A stretch of 64,000 nt of DNA from Candidatus Gastranaerophilales bacterium (lineage in GTDB: Bacteria > Cyanobacteriota > Vampirovibrionia > Gastranaerophilales > Gastranaerophilaceae), in NCBI GenBank assembly GCA_944325865.1, contig CALVBS010000007.1:48782-112781 (forward strand), written 5' to 3'. Shown in pieces: positions 35,334 through 44,496 of the stretch (position 1 is the stretch's first letter; the number at the start of each line of letters is the position of its first letter). A program made the translations under genes and the position numbers. The notes beneath the pieces are model-generated. The model ran no database searches. It worked only from the letters and a program-made list of their open reading frames with translations, and was not told the DNA's origin.

Positions 35334-36137
35334 ATGAGCATATTTTATACTGATAATGATATAAAATTATACTTAGGTGATTGTATTGAAATTTTAAATA
35401 AAGCAACTCCCGAATCTGTGGATATGATTTTTGCAGATCCGCCTTATATGTTATCTAATGGTGGAATAACCTGCCATGCGGGTAAGGTTGTGTCAGTAAA
35501 TAAAGGCAAATGGGATGAAAGTAAGGGAATTGAAGAAGATTTCAAATTTCATCAGGCTTGGATTAATGCTTGTAAAAGAGTTTTAAAGCCTAACGGAACG
35601 ATATGGATTTCAGGAACTTATCATTCTATTTATGCTTGTGGCTTTGCTTTACAGACGGCAGGGTTTAAAATCTTAAATGATATTTGTTGGTTTAAGCCAA
35701 ATGCGTCGCCTAATATGTCTTGCAGGTATTTTACAGCAAGCCATGAAACGCTTTTATGGGCAAAGAAAGATAATAATTCAAAACATACCTTTAACTATGA
35801 AGCAATGAAAAATGGCAACTGGGGTGATGATTTCATAAAAAAGCCTGCTAAACAAATGCGTTCTGTATGGGCAATAGGAACTCCAAAACCATCAGAAAAA
35901 ATTTTCGGCAAGCATCCAACTCAAAAACCTTTAGAATTGTTAAGGCGGATAATCCTTGCCTCTACGAATAAAGGCGATTTAATTCTTGACCCATTCACAG
36001 GAAGCTCCACAACTGGTATAATTGCATTAGAATTAGGAAGAAAGTTTATTGGTATAGACTTGGAACAGGAGTATTTAGACCTTTCAATCAAAAGGTTTGA
36101 GCAAGTACTATCAAAGAAAGAAAAAGTATGGCAGTAG
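35334..36137 (+). CDS. Adenine DNA methyltransferase, beta class (DpnA-like)
   Basis: The 267-residue enzyme has catalytic ADPPY (34-38) near the N-terminus and SAM-binding LDPFTGSSTTG (about 219-229) near the C-terminus, the order of beta-class methylases. A target-recognition segment lies between. It is the first of a three-gene type II cassette, overlapping the Dam-like methylase by 10 bases. Two methylases plus nuclease is the layout of DpnII-like systems. The recognition site is not known. It has the AT-rich style of the defence island and not of its neighbours. Confidence 0.87.
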   Translation: MSIFYTDNDIKLYLGDCIEILNKATPESVDMIFADPPYMLSNGGITCHAGKVVSVNKGKWDESKGIEEDFKFHQAWINACKRVLKPNGTIWISGTYHSIYACGFALQTAGFKILNDICWFKPNASPNMSCRYFTASHETLLWAKKDNNSKHTFNYEAMKNGNWGDDFIKKPAKQMRSVWAIGTPKPSEKIFGKHPTQKPLELLRRIILASTNKGDLILDPFTGSSTTGIIALELGRKFIGIDLEQEYLDLSIKRFEQVLSKKEKVWQ

Positions 36138-36967
36138 TTTTAGAGAGATTAAAAGAGGAAACATATCCCATAGTAAAATGGGTTGGCGGGAAACGTCAGC
36201 TTATGTTTGAACTTCTCAAAAATATGCCAAAATCATATAATAGATACTTTGAACCGTTTATCGGCGGTGGTGCGTTATTTTTTGAATTACAGCCGCAAAA
36301 CGGTTATATCTCTGATATGAACGAAGAGTTAATAAATTTATACACTGTTGTTAGGGATAATGTTTATGAACTTATTGATGACCTAAATAAGCATGAGATT
36401 TCAAAAGAGTATTTTCTTAAAATAAGAAACCTTGACAGGACAGAAAAATACAATAGTTTGTCAAATGTAAAGAAAGCCAGCAGGTTTATTTATTTGAACA
36501 GAACTTGTTTTAATGGGATGTATCGTGTAAATTCTCAAGGGCAGTTTAATGTGCCGTTCGGAAACTACAAGAATCCAAGAATAGTTGATGCTGAAAACCT
36601 AATGAATTGTTCTAAATTATTGAAAAATACAGAAATATGTTGTGCGGATTTCTCAGAAATTCTAAATAAAGTGCAAAAAGGCGATTTTGTTTACTTTGAT
36701 CCGCCTTATGTACCGCTAAATGAAACATCCAGTTTCACATCTTATACAAAAGACGGTTTTGACCTTGATATGCAATTTAAGCTAAGAGAAGTTTGTGATG
36801 AATTGGATTCTATGGGTGTAATGTTTATGCTTTCTAACTCGGATACAAAACTTGTAAATGAATTGTATTCAAGTTATGAAATCAAAAAAGTTTTTGCCTC
36901 TAGAGCTATAAATGCCAATGGTAATGGCAGAGGCAAGATAACAGAAGTTTTAGTGAGGAATTATTAA
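36128..36967 (+). CDS. Dam-type adenine DNA methyltransferase (D12 class)
   Basis: The 279-residue enzyme has the D12 class pattern: IVKWVGGKRQLM (14-25), FEPFIGGGALFF (42-53), YLNRTCFNGMYRVNSQGQFN and catalytic FDPPY (190-194). It methylates adenine and protects the host. Dam and DpnM recognise GATC, which makes GATC a reasonable guess but not shown. It overlaps the upstream methylase and the next nuclease gene (TAATG at the 36967 junction). Confidence 0.9.
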   Translation: MAVVLERLKEETYPIVKWVGGKRQLMFELLKNMPKSYNRYFEPFIGGGALFFELQPQNGYISDMNEELINLYTVVRDNVYELIDDLNKHEISKEYFLKIRNLDRTEKYNSLSNVKKASRFIYLNRTCFNGMYRVNSQGQFNVPFGNYKNPRIVDAENLMNCSKLLKNTEICCADFSEILNKVQKGDFVYFDPPYVPLNETSSFTSYTKDGFDLDMQFKLREVCDELDSMGVMFMLSNSDTKLVNELYSSYEIKKVFASRAINANGNGRGKITEVLVRNY

Positions 36968-37485
36968 TGATTAAAGACGGTATAGGCGGTGGAAATACCA
37001 CAACAGGTTTAGTATTTGAAACAAAAGCAGATTTAAAAACTTTATTAAATAGCATAACTAATTATAGAGTTGATGAAGAGAACAATGTATTTTTTAAAGA
37101 TAAGCTCGTAGGCATGATCTTTGTAAAACATGATTTATACAGATTTTTGGAAAAAAATGGAGTAAAATGGCAGGATTATCTGTCAAAAAAATTACTTCCT
37201 GATGATTCAATTTATGTGATTTTAAACAATACATTTTTTGTTATTGAATGCAAATATCAACAAGTAGGCGGCTCCGTTGATGAAAAATTACAAACTTGCG
37301 ATTTTAAAAAGAAACAATATAAAAGGCTGTTAGCTTCTTTGAATTTTGAAGTTGAATATATTTATATACTAAATGATTGGTTTAAAAAGCCTGAATATAA
37401 AGATGTTTTGGCATATATTCATAGTGTTGGATGTGACTATTATTTTAACTATATTCCGCTGAAACGCTTAGGCTTACCTGTTTAA
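36967..37485 (+). CDS. Type II restriction endonuclease, PD-(D/E)XK
   Basis: The 172-residue protein has a compact PD-(D/E)XK site: LPDDSIYVI (77-85) and FVIECKYQQVGGSVDEK (91-107), giving Asp79/80 and Glu94-x-Lys96. It is encoded last in the cassette and coupled to the D12 methylase by a TAATG overlap, so it is the cutting partner. Its specificity should equal that of the two methylases. It is smaller than DpnII (about 290 residues), so it is not a simple DpnII orthologue. Confidence 0.8.
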   Translation: MIKDGIGGGNTTTGLVFETKADLKTLLNSITNYRVDEENNVFFKDKLVGMIFVKHDLYRFLEKNGVKWQDYLSKKLLPDDSIYVILNNTFFVIECKYQQVGGSVDEKLQTCDFKKKQYKRLLASLNFEVEYIYILNDWFKKPEYKDVLAYIHSVGCDYYFNYIPLKRLGLPV

Positions 37486-37558
37486 TTTATTCTTTAAATT
37501 AACGATTATTTATGTTAAGATTTAAAGGATTATAACTATTTAAAACTTGGAGAGAAAA

Positions 37559-38890
37559 ATGTTAGGAGAATTTATTTCCTCTCACGGAATGATTATTTCA
37601 GGAGCAATCCTTTTAATTGCTTATATCTTTATTGCTGCCGAAAAAATTCAAAAATCAGTAGTAGCACTTGTCGGAGCATCTATGACAATGCTTTTGGGAC
37701 TTTTACCTTTTCACGGATATTATGACACTGTGAGCCAGACTTATATCGGTTCGGTATTTGAATATATTGAGTTTAATGTAATTTTTCTGCTTATAGGCAT
37801 GATGATTATTGTTCATATTGCCGGAAAAAGCGGTGTTTTTAAGTGGATGGCAATAGAACTTTTAAAATTGACAAAAGGTCATCCAAAACTTGTTTTGTTT
37901 ACGCTTGCAGCCTTCACGGCAGTTGCATCGGCATTTTTGGATAATGTTACAACCGTTGTTCTTATGATGCCGGTAACTTTTGTCATCGCAAAAGAATTTG
38001 ATACCGATCCGGTTCCGTTTCTGATTACGGAAGTTCTTGCCTCTAATATCGGTGGAACTGCAACTTTAATAGGTGACCCTCCGAATATAATTATTGGAGC
38101 AAAAGCAGGTTTAAGCTTTATGGATTTTGTAAATGAATTAACGCTTATCGTTACAATAATTTTTGCCGTTGTAACAGCCGTTTTAATTTTTATGTTCAGA
38201 AAAAACTTAACTGCAACACCGGAAAAAATGGCACATGTGGCAAATATTGACAATTCACAAACAATTACAGACAGAAATTTAATGATACGGTCAATGATTA
38301 CGCTTGTCCTTGTAATTCTGGGCTTTATAAGCCATGATATTACACATATTGATGCATATGTATTCGCTGTTGCAGGAGCTTCATTCCTATTGTTGTTTGA
38401 AGAACCGAAAGAAATTTATAAAGATGTTGAGTGGCTCACCATTTTCTTTTTTGTAGGATTATTTATAATTATTGGCGGATTTGAAGCCAATGGCGGGATT
38501 ACCTTCCTTGCGGATAAGCTGATTGAGTTGACAGGCGGAAGTCTCCATGCCGCATCAATGTTAATTCTGTGGGGTTCGGGTATTTTATCCGGAATTGTTG
38601 ATAACATACCTTACACAGCAACAATGGCACCTTTAATCGCTCAGGTTCAGCATACAATCCCTTATGCGGGAACAGGGCATCATCCGCTCTGGTGGGCACT
38701 GGCTCTGGGAGCGTGTCTTGGAGGTAACCTTACAATCATCGGGGCTGCAGCAAATGTTCTTGTATCAGAAACAGCTGCTGTTAAGGGATATCCCATTACA
38801 TTTATGAGGTTCATGAAATACGGGGCTTTAACAACATTTATTTCACTGGCACTAAGTTCCGCTTATCTTTATATAAAATATCTCCATTAG
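37559..38890 (+). CDS. NhaD/ArsB-type ion transporter
   Basis: The 443-residue membrane protein has about 11 hydrophobic segments, including FLDNVTTVVLMMPV, TATLIGDPPNIIIGA and GIVDNIPYTATMAP, the paired discontinuous-helix signatures of the ion transporter superfamily (NhaD Na+/H+ antiporter, ArsB arsenite permease). Ion specificity cannot be decided from sequence alone. I chose the ATG at 37559 because GGAG lies at 37549-37552; an upstream in-frame TTG overlaps that site. Its core-genome neighbours were probably adjacent to rnhC before the restriction cassette arrived. Confidence 0.85.
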   Translation: MLGEFISSHGMIISGAILLIAYIFIAAEKIQKSVVALVGASMTMLLGLLPFHGYYDTVSQTYIGSVFEYIEFNVIFLLIGMMIIVHIAGKSGVFKWMAIELLKLTKGHPKLVLFTLAAFTAVASAFLDNVTTVVLMMPVTFVIAKEFDTDPVPFLITEVLASNIGGTATLIGDPPNIIIGAKAGLSFMDFVNELTLIVTIIFAVVTAVLIFMFRKNLTATPEKMAHVANIDNSQTITDRNLMIRSMITLVLVILGFISHDITHIDAYVFAVAGASFLLLFEEPKEIYKDVEWLTIFFFVGLFIIIGGFEANGGITFLADKLIELTGGSLHAASMLILWGSGILSGIVDNIPYTATMAPLIAQVQHTIPYAGTGHHPLWWALALGACLGGNLTIIGAAANVLVSETAAVKGYPITFMRFMKYGALTTFISLALSSAYLYIKYLH

Positions 38891-38900
38891 CCACCGGATA

Positions 38901-39308
38901 TTAGATATTCATCAACTTAAAGAACATTCTGCGAAATGTTTTCTTTATAGGTTTTACATAATTCAAAACAGTACTCTCAGTATTGATTAGATATAACCTT
39001 GCTTTGCCTGTTTTAGGATAAAGTTTTTCAAATTTTGTATTGAAAGTATCAACAGATTGCTGAATTTCAGGAATTTTTAATAAATCTCTCAAATTTCTGT
39101 AATAATACCATTCATAATTTAATGTCTGGTGTTTTTTGCCGGCGAGAAGACCTGTAGTCGGGTGATTAATGCAATCCCTCAGATGTTTATAATTCTCATC
39201 AACAGCATCTTTATTAATGTGAAATCTTGTATCAAGATGTGCATTTGCCCAGTATGCATTATAGTTAATTCTGCTAAAACGATTGCCGCCTTCCATAAAA
39301 TCAGACAT
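38901..39308 (-). CDS. Hypothetical protein
   Basis: A 135-residue soluble protein, unrecognised. It is rich in Tyr, Asn and His in the first half (FSRINYNAYWANAHLDTRFH) and basic at the C-terminus. It is a single gene convergent with the NhaD-type gene, 10 bases apart, and followed upstream on the same strand by ffh. GGAGGATTTG precedes the ATG. Confidence 0.55.
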   Translation of the reverse strand: MSDFMEGGNRFSRINYNAYWANAHLDTRFHINKDAVDENYKHLRDCINHPTTGLLAGKKHQTLNYEWYYYRNLRDLLKIPEIQQSVDTFNTKFEKLYPKTGKARLYLINTESTVLNYVKPIKKTFRRMFFKLMNI

Positions 39309-39369
39309 ATCAAATCCTCCAATTATTTATGTACGTTAAAAATATAAAATACGTAAATAAATTTTTTTG

Positions 39370-40764
39370 CTATTTAAATCTTCTCATCATTGACATGGCT
39401 TTATTAAGTGCATGCTTTCCCATTTTTCCGCCAAAATTCGGCATACCGCCTGATTTAGACATCATCTCTTTCATATCACTCATTCCCTTCATCATCATAC
39501 GCATCTGCTGGAATTGTGTGATAATCTGATTAACTTCGGCAAGACTCATGCCGCAGCCTTTTGCAATACGTTTTTTACGGCTCGTATTAATCAAGTCCGG
39601 ATTTGAACGTTCTTCTGGTGTCATACTCTGTGTAAAAACTTCAATACGTTTGAACTGCTTATCACTTTCATGGGAAAGTTTTTGTCTGTCATCTTTATTA
39701 ATTTTAATCCCCGGCAACATACCGAGAAGCTGATCAACCGAGCCGAACATTTTCATTTGTTTTTGCATTTTAATAAAATCATTAAATGAAAATTCAGACT
39801 TCCTCATTTTTTCTTCAAGTTCTCTTGCCTGTTTTTCATCGAAAACTTCCTGAGCTCTTTCAACAAGAGAAACAATATCACCCATACCCAGAATTCTTGT
39901 TGCCATTCTTTCAGGATAAAAGTCTTCAAGAGCATTAAGTTTTTCGCCGGTACCGGTTAATTTTATCGGTTTTCCCGTACAATAAGCTACACTCAATGCG
40001 GCACCGCCTCTTGAATCACCGTCAAGTTTTGTGAGAACAAGTCCGGTTAACCCGAGTTGTGCATCAAAATTCTCTGCAACATTAACAGCTTCCTGACCTG
40101 TCATTGCATCTATTACAAGCAGTTTTTCATGAGGATTAAACATTCTGTCTATAAGAAGAAGTTCTGCCATCATATCAACATCTATCTGTAAACGTCCGGC
40201 AGTATCAAGAATAAGTACATTAAAACCTTTTTCTTTAGCATAATCAATAGCACTTTGAACTATGTGACGAACATCTTTGCAATCAGGAATTGTAAAAACT
40301 TCGGTCTCAATATCTTTTCCGAGAGTTTGCAGCTGTGTAATTGCAGCAGGACGATAAACATCGCATGCGACAAGGAGAGGATTTTTTCCTTCTTTTTTCA
40401 ATTTAACAGCAAGCTTGGCACTTGATGTAGTTTTACCGGAACCCTGAAGCCCGAGCATCATAATCAATGTCGGATGACCGTCAAGTTTAAGCGGATGTTT
40501 TTCTTTCCCGAGAAGATTAATAAGTTCATCATGAACGATTTTTACAAGCTGCTGGGAAGGATCAACACCCTGAACAACATTTTCGCCTTCTGCTTTGTCT
40601 TTAATATTTGAAATGAACGATTTTACAACACGAAGGTTAACGTCAGCTTCAAGCAATGCACGACGAATTTCACGCAAAGCTTCCTGCATATTTTCCTGTG
40701 TAAGCTCTTGAGTGCGTGTTTTACTTATTATATTTTGTAATCTGTCACTTAAGCTGTCAAACAT
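39370..40764 (-). CDS. ffh: Signal recognition particle protein Ffh
   Basis: The 464-residue protein has the NG GTPase module with GLQGSGKTTSSAKLA, ILDTAGRLQID and TKLDGDSRGGAA, then a methionine-rich M domain (MQKQMKMFGSVDQLLGMLPG and a C-terminal MMMKGMSDMKEMM). Ffh binds 4.5S RNA and signal peptides and delivers ribosomes to FtsY. I place the start at the ATG at 40764 (MFDSLSDRL), as in other Ffh proteins. The extension to 40788 is not supported. Confidence 0.96.
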   Translation of the reverse strand: MFDSLSDRLQNIISKTRTQELTQENMQEALREIRRALLEADVNLRVVKSFISNIKDKAEGENVVQGVDPSQQLVKIVHDELINLLGKEKHPLKLDGHPTLIMMLGLQGSGKTTSSAKLAVKLKKEGKNPLLVACDVYRPAAITQLQTLGKDIETEVFTIPDCKDVRHIVQSAIDYAKEKGFNVLILDTAGRLQIDVDMMAELLLIDRMFNPHEKLLVIDAMTGQEAVNVAENFDAQLGLTGLVLTKLDGDSRGGAALSVAYCTGKPIKLTGTGEKLNALEDFYPERMATRILGMGDIVSLVERAQEVFDEKQARELEEKMRKSEFSFNDFIKMQKQMKMFGSVDQLLGMLPGIKINKDDRQKLSHESDKQFKRIEVFTQSMTPEERSNPDLINTSRKKRIAKGCGMSLAEVNQIITQFQQMRMMMKGMSDMKEMMSKSGGMPNFGGKMGKHALNKAMSMMRRFK

Positions 40765-40923
40765 ATCTCTGCTATTAGTATAGCACAAACTAGATTTTAA
40801 ATGAAGATTGGAGTTTGAGAAATGTTTCTTTAATATAAATTAAAGTTTAATTTATTAAAGTTATATAGGATATTCCAATATAAATATATTATTTTATAAT
40901 ATGTTTTTGTGTATCTTAAAGTT

Positions 40924-41262
40924 ATGCTTGAAGTTATAAATGATTTTGCAACAAACGTAAAAAAGCAGAGAAAAAAATTGGCTATGAGTCAGGAAGAATT
41001 AGCAAATAAAGCTGATGTTTCTATACAAACCATATCCAGTATTGAAAACGCAAGACATTTTCCGACATATAATAAACTTATTAGACTCTCTAATGCATTA
41101 CAAGTCCATCCTGCACAACTGTTAATAGGAAATTGTGAATTCCGGAATACAGAGGATAAAGAACTTCAATTTGTATTAGTTCAAGCTTTTAAAGATTTAA
41201 CACCAAAACAGAGAGAAATAGCCCTTCATCTCGTTCGTTCCATATCTGAAATAAATATTTAG
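40924..41262 (+). CDS. XRE-family HTH regulator
   Basis: The 112-residue protein has an N-terminal Cro/C1 helix-turn-helix (MSQEELANKADVSIQTISSIENARHFPTY begins near residue 24) and a C-terminal helical part for dimerisation. A TATAAT at 40895-40900 gives a leader of about 17 bases to the ATG at 40924; a GTG at 40909 is an alternative start. It is a single gene, so its target may be its own promoter. GC and style match the core. Confidence 0.82.
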   Translation: MLEVINDFATNVKKQRKKLAMSQEELANKADVSIQTISSIENARHFPTYNKLIRLSNALQVHPAQLLIGNCEFRNTEDKELQFVLVQAFKDLTPKQREIALHLVRSISEINI

Positions 41263-41330
41263 AATATAAATTTCTAAATATTATTTTTATTTTTAGCTTT
41301 TATATATGCCCCTGTATTTACCTGTTCCGG

Positions 41331-41687
41331 TTATACAGCCATAGAATCAATATCGTCAGGATCAATTACAAATTTATCAGCAGGAGGATTATTCTTTTCC
41401 TGTTCTTTTTTTAACCTGTCCTGTTCTTTAAATTTAGCTTTGTACTTTTGTGTTTCCTTATGAACTTCTATGGCGTCCTTAATTGCATCTTTAATAATTA
41501 CGGCAGGAATTTCTACCATCAGCCACAGAGATTTCAGGGTGCTTGGATCCTTGGCATTTCTGTTATATTCTTGTTCGTTAGGGTCAGGACCGTAATCTTC
41601 ACCAAATCCGAAACTTACATGATTAGGTTTCGGTTTGCATGACAAATTGTGAGCAGATGTATAATTTTGAATCGAACTTACTTTCAT
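41331..41687 (-). CDS. Hypothetical lineage-type protein with N-terminal SFG motif
   Basis: The 118-residue protein has a short polar N-terminus ending in HVSFGFG (23-29), then a helical middle (VEIPAVIIKDAIKDAIEVH) and a charged coiled-coil-like stretch with many Lys and Glu. No family is known to me. A similar N-terminal SFTG motif occurs in the protein at 52796-53800. I have the impression that such leaders recur in this lineage, which is unverified. Confidence 0.55.
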   Translation of the reverse strand: MKVSSIQNYTSAHNLSCKPKPNHVSFGFGEDYGPDPNEQEYNRNAKDPSTLKSLWLMVEIPAVIIKDAIKDAIEVHKETQKYKAKFKEQDRLKKEQEKNNPPADKFVIDPDDIDSMAV

Positions 41688-41837
41688 TTTACGTAATTTT
41701 CCTTTTGTTTACTGAATTATAAACTCTAAATAAAAATTTTTGCTATCCATGTAACATAAAATTTTACATAATTTTACATGCCTGAAAAATATATTTCACA
41801 TTTACAAAAACATCATAAAAATGAATGATTTCAATTC

Positions 41838-41935
41838 CAGAGTCCTCTGCTAATATAAAACCATACTCCTTAGAGACTAAGATACACATATCCCTAATCA
41901 ACAGCTATGCACCTCAAAGTACATAGCTTTTTTTT
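41838..41935 (+). ncRNA. Candidate structured small RNA with terminator
   Basis: Three hairpins follow each other: CAGAG-TC-CTCTG (41838-41849), CTTAG-AGA-CTAAG (41869-41881) and AGCTATG...CATAGCT (41903-41909, 41922-41928), the last followed by eight T. No plus-strand gene ends nearby (the last is at 41262), so the terminator has no obvious coding client. The 312-base gap 41688-41999 otherwise holds only AT-rich sequence. Family unknown. Confidence 0.4.
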
Positions 41936-41999
41936 GACAAAAAAAATATTGGTTGTATTATGCAAATAACAGGTGTTTATTAAATTAAGGAGAATTGAT

Positions 42000-42419
42000 A
42001 TGAAATATCAGGTAATATTGTTGGCAGTTTGTTTATGCGGCAATGTTGCTTTTGCAGTTCCGGCAGAGGATGTATCCGACAAAGATTTTGCGAATGCTTT
42101 CGCCGAAGCTGCGATATCAAAGGCAAAAGAACAGGCCGCAATCTATAAACCGGTATGGGAAGACCTGCTGACCTGTTCTCCGTCCCAAACAGGTGACGGC
42201 ATACTTAAAGTATATGGGTATAATCGTGCAACAAAAGAATGTCACTTTGTATATGCAAATCAGGATTGTACAGTTCCTGCGGATATTGCAAAACAATATG
42301 CATCAGCAGCCTTAAAAGGCGTTACCGCACTGGAAAAAGGTGATTTTAATACAGAATCGCCTGAAAATACCTATATGGAAAGCATTAACAACAATCAAAC
42401 GTATTGTCAAATTAAATAA
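42000..42419 (+). CDS. Secreted hypothetical protein
   Basis: The 139-residue protein has a clear signal peptide (MKYQVILLAVCLCGNVAFA, cleavage after Ala19) and a mature domain of about 120 residues with four cysteines that could form disulfides. No family is recognised. The ATG at 42000 follows TTAAGGAGAATTG; the frame is open from 41973 but that start has no ribosome site. It is a single gene, probably periplasmic or exported. Confidence 0.65.
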   Translation: MKYQVILLAVCLCGNVAFAVPAEDVSDKDFANAFAEAAISKAKEQAAIYKPVWEDLLTCSPSQTGDGILKVYGYNRATKECHFVYANQDCTVPADIAKQYASAALKGVTALEKGDFNTESPENTYMESINNNQTYCQIK

Positions 42420-42437
42420 AAAGTCAACATCATCATT

Positions 42438-43007
42438 CTATTTCCATTCAGGATAATAATAAATAGTAATAATGTCAGAAGTTTTAACTTTTGCTTCGCC
42501 CCCCATTATAAAATTTGTCAGCGAACCGACAAAAGGTATCAGCGTTAGTGACCATTTAAGAGGATAAACCCAGAAACAACGGTTCTGCCCTCTTTTATTA
42601 TAAGTACTTATTAGCTGTGACGGCTTAACATTCGGAATATTAAAATCATCTATTATAACCTCTGCAGGAAAACCGTTCATTCCGCTCGTAATAATAGTTT
42701 CCAGTGTTCCGGTTACAATATCGCCGGATTTTAAAATAACGGTATCTTTATAGACAACATCCTTTATCACCCTAAAATCCAGCTTCTCTCCTTCATGTAA
42801 ATCATCTTTTGTAGAAATTTGTTTTGTTATGGAAAGATAAATTGGTACCCTCACCGTACTTGAATAATCATAAGGAAGTTCTGCAGGATTGACACGAACC
42901 TCAGGAGTAATTTCACGCGGCTGAACTTCTTCATTGCAAAAACCCCGTAACTGATATCCGAACATTAAAAACAATGTCAAAAATAAAACCGACAAAAACT
43001 TATTCAT
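42438..43007 (-). CDS. Secreted hypothetical protein paired with an M48-like protein
   Basis: The 189-residue protein has a signal peptide (MNKFLSVLFLTLFLMFGYQLRGFC) and a beta-rich mature part with DIVTGTLETII and PSQLISTYNKRG. Function unknown. The ATG at 43007 is chosen because AAGGAAG precedes it and it overlaps the end of the upstream gene by 8 bases; the longer frame to 43067 is not used. The pair is likely a two-gene envelope operon. Confidence 0.6.
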   Translation of the reverse strand: MNKFLSVLFLTLFLMFGYQLRGFCNEEVQPREITPEVRVNPAELPYDYSSTVRVPIYLSITKQISTKDDLHEGEKLDFRVIKDVVYKDTVILKSGDIVTGTLETIITSGMNGFPAEVIIDDFNIPNVKPSQLISTYNKRGQNRCFWVYPLKWSLTLIPFVGSLTNFIMGGEAKVKTSDIITIYYYPEWK

Positions 43008-43695
43008 AGTCAACTTCCTTTGAAGATTTGTTTTTAATTTTTTCTTCCAGTTTGCGTCTGTTATCAACCGACGTCAGTAAAAAATTCTGGTAATACGGAT
43101 TGTTGATATATTCGTTATTCTCCAGATATTGCGGGTATTTGTAAGTAATATATTCATATATATGTGCAAGTCTTCTTGATGTCAGATTGTGACGCGAAAT
43201 TTTATCAAAACGTTTCTGCGGACAGGTTTTATTTATATAAACAATCAGAGCAAGCGGATTGTACCCCGCACTAACCATATAATCAACGGCTCTTTTATCT
43301 GACACCATCTCAAATTTCTTTGAACCGAGTGCCACCTGCAAGGAATCCAGCATTCCGCCCCACAGCCCGCTGTATGATTTCATTACTGTTGCAATTTCTC
43401 TTGCAAGCATTGCGGCAAGTTCGTCATCCGTCTGCACGGATTGATACAAACCGTCATAGACTATCACCTGTCTTTTAGTCAGAGACTTGTCAGTAGAAAC
43501 AAGTTTCTTTTTCTCTGATTTATCATATGTAAATACAATCCTTTTAGGAATTTTGTTGTAATTCAATAAATTTGTACCAACTGCATCAATACGTGTCTGA
43601 ATAGAATTTTCTTTTGCCAGAACACTCTCATCATATCCGAATGCAGGCGTTACTATCGCAAAAAACGCCATTAAAACAATAATTTTCTTATACAT
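43000..43695 (-). CDS. M48-like peptidase fold protein lacking the zinc site
   Basis: The 231-residue protein has a signal peptide (MYKKIIVLMAFFAIVTPAFG) and an M48-type domain. The region that should read HExxH is AREIATVM (about 98-105) and the later glutamate region reads SDKRAVDYMVSAGYNPLA. Both zinc histidines are replaced, so it cannot be an active metallopeptidase of the usual kind. The rest of the fold pattern (VIVYDGL, TDDELAAMLA, SAGYNP) is kept. It may be a scaffold or chaperone in the periplasm. It overlaps the next gene by 8 bases. Confidence 0.65.
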   Translation of the reverse strand: MYKKIIVLMAFFAIVTPAFGYDESVLAKENSIQTRIDAVGTNLLNYNKIPKRIVFTYDKSEKKKLVSTDKSLTKRQVIVYDGLYQSVQTDDELAAMLAREIATVMKSYSGLWGGMLDSLQVALGSKKFEMVSDKRAVDYMVSAGYNPLALIVYINKTCPQKRFDKISRHNLTSRRLAHIYEYITYKYPQYLENNEYINNPYYQNFLLTSVDNRRKLEEKIKNKSSKEVDYE

Positions 43696-43846
43696 ACATA
43701 TCCAGCCTCATTTATTAGAACTCTAATATAAAATTTTTTATCTGACAACAATGTAAAAGTTCATATAATAAATTTTGTAAACATATACTTTTATAAAAAG
43801 TGTTTTTTAAGTATGCTGGGCATGTGTATGAAAAAGGAGAAAAATC

Positions 43847-44488
43847 ATGCCTAAATTCAATTTGATGTCCTACATAATGCCTCCGGAAGATAAAATGTTT
43901 TTTATTTACTTTCAGGACAGTGCTGAAATTTGCCTAAAATCAGCAAAACTTTATGATGAAATAATGCATAACAAATTAACTGACGAATATAAAGAAAAAG
44001 CTTTAAAATATAAAAAGAAAGGCAAACTTTCATATAAAGCAATTCTTAAGCAGTTGAACAAAAGTTTTATAACTCCTATAGAGCGTGAAGATATACAGAC
44101 TATTGCAGTTCAATTAAATAAGATTAATAAAAAAATTACAAAAGCCTGCCTGAATTTGGAAGTTTACAGATTAGACAACTACACTCCGGAAATGAAAGAG
44201 CAGGCTTTAACACTGGTTAATGCAACCGAAAAACTCGGTGAAATTGTAAAAAAATTCAAAAAAGTTTCAGATGTGGAAGAAATTACCGAATTGAATATTG
44301 AAATGAAAGAGATTGAAGCTCACGGAGACGAAATTCACCGTCGTGCAATGAGAAACTTATTTTCAGGACAGTATGAGGCTCTTGATGTTATAAAATTGAG
44401 AGATATGTATAAAGAAATTGAAAATGCATTTGATGCTTGTTTCTATGTCACTGACACCATATTAAATGTTGTATTAAAACAATCTTAA
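43847..44488 (+). CDS. DUF47 PhoU-like protein, regulator of the PiT transporter
   Basis: The 213-residue helical protein is a DUF47 member, related to PhoU: FIYFQDSAEICLKSAKL, EIEAHGDEIHRRAMRNLF and LRDMYKEIENAFDACFYVTDTI are the paired helical motifs with acidic metal-binding residues. These proteins accompany PiT transporters and control their activity. The pit gene starts 9 bases downstream. AAAAAGGAG precedes the ATG. Confidence 0.9.
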   Translation: MPKFNLMSYIMPPEDKMFFIYFQDSAEICLKSAKLYDEIMHNKLTDEYKEKALKYKKKGKLSYKAILKQLNKSFITPIEREDIQTIAVQLNKINKKITKACLNLEVYRLDNYTPEMKEQALTLVNATEKLGEIVKKFKKVSDVEEITELNIEMKEIEAHGDEIHRRAMRNLFSGQYEALDVIKLRDMYKEIENAFDACFYVTDTILNVVLKQS

Positions 44489-44496
44489 GGATAATT

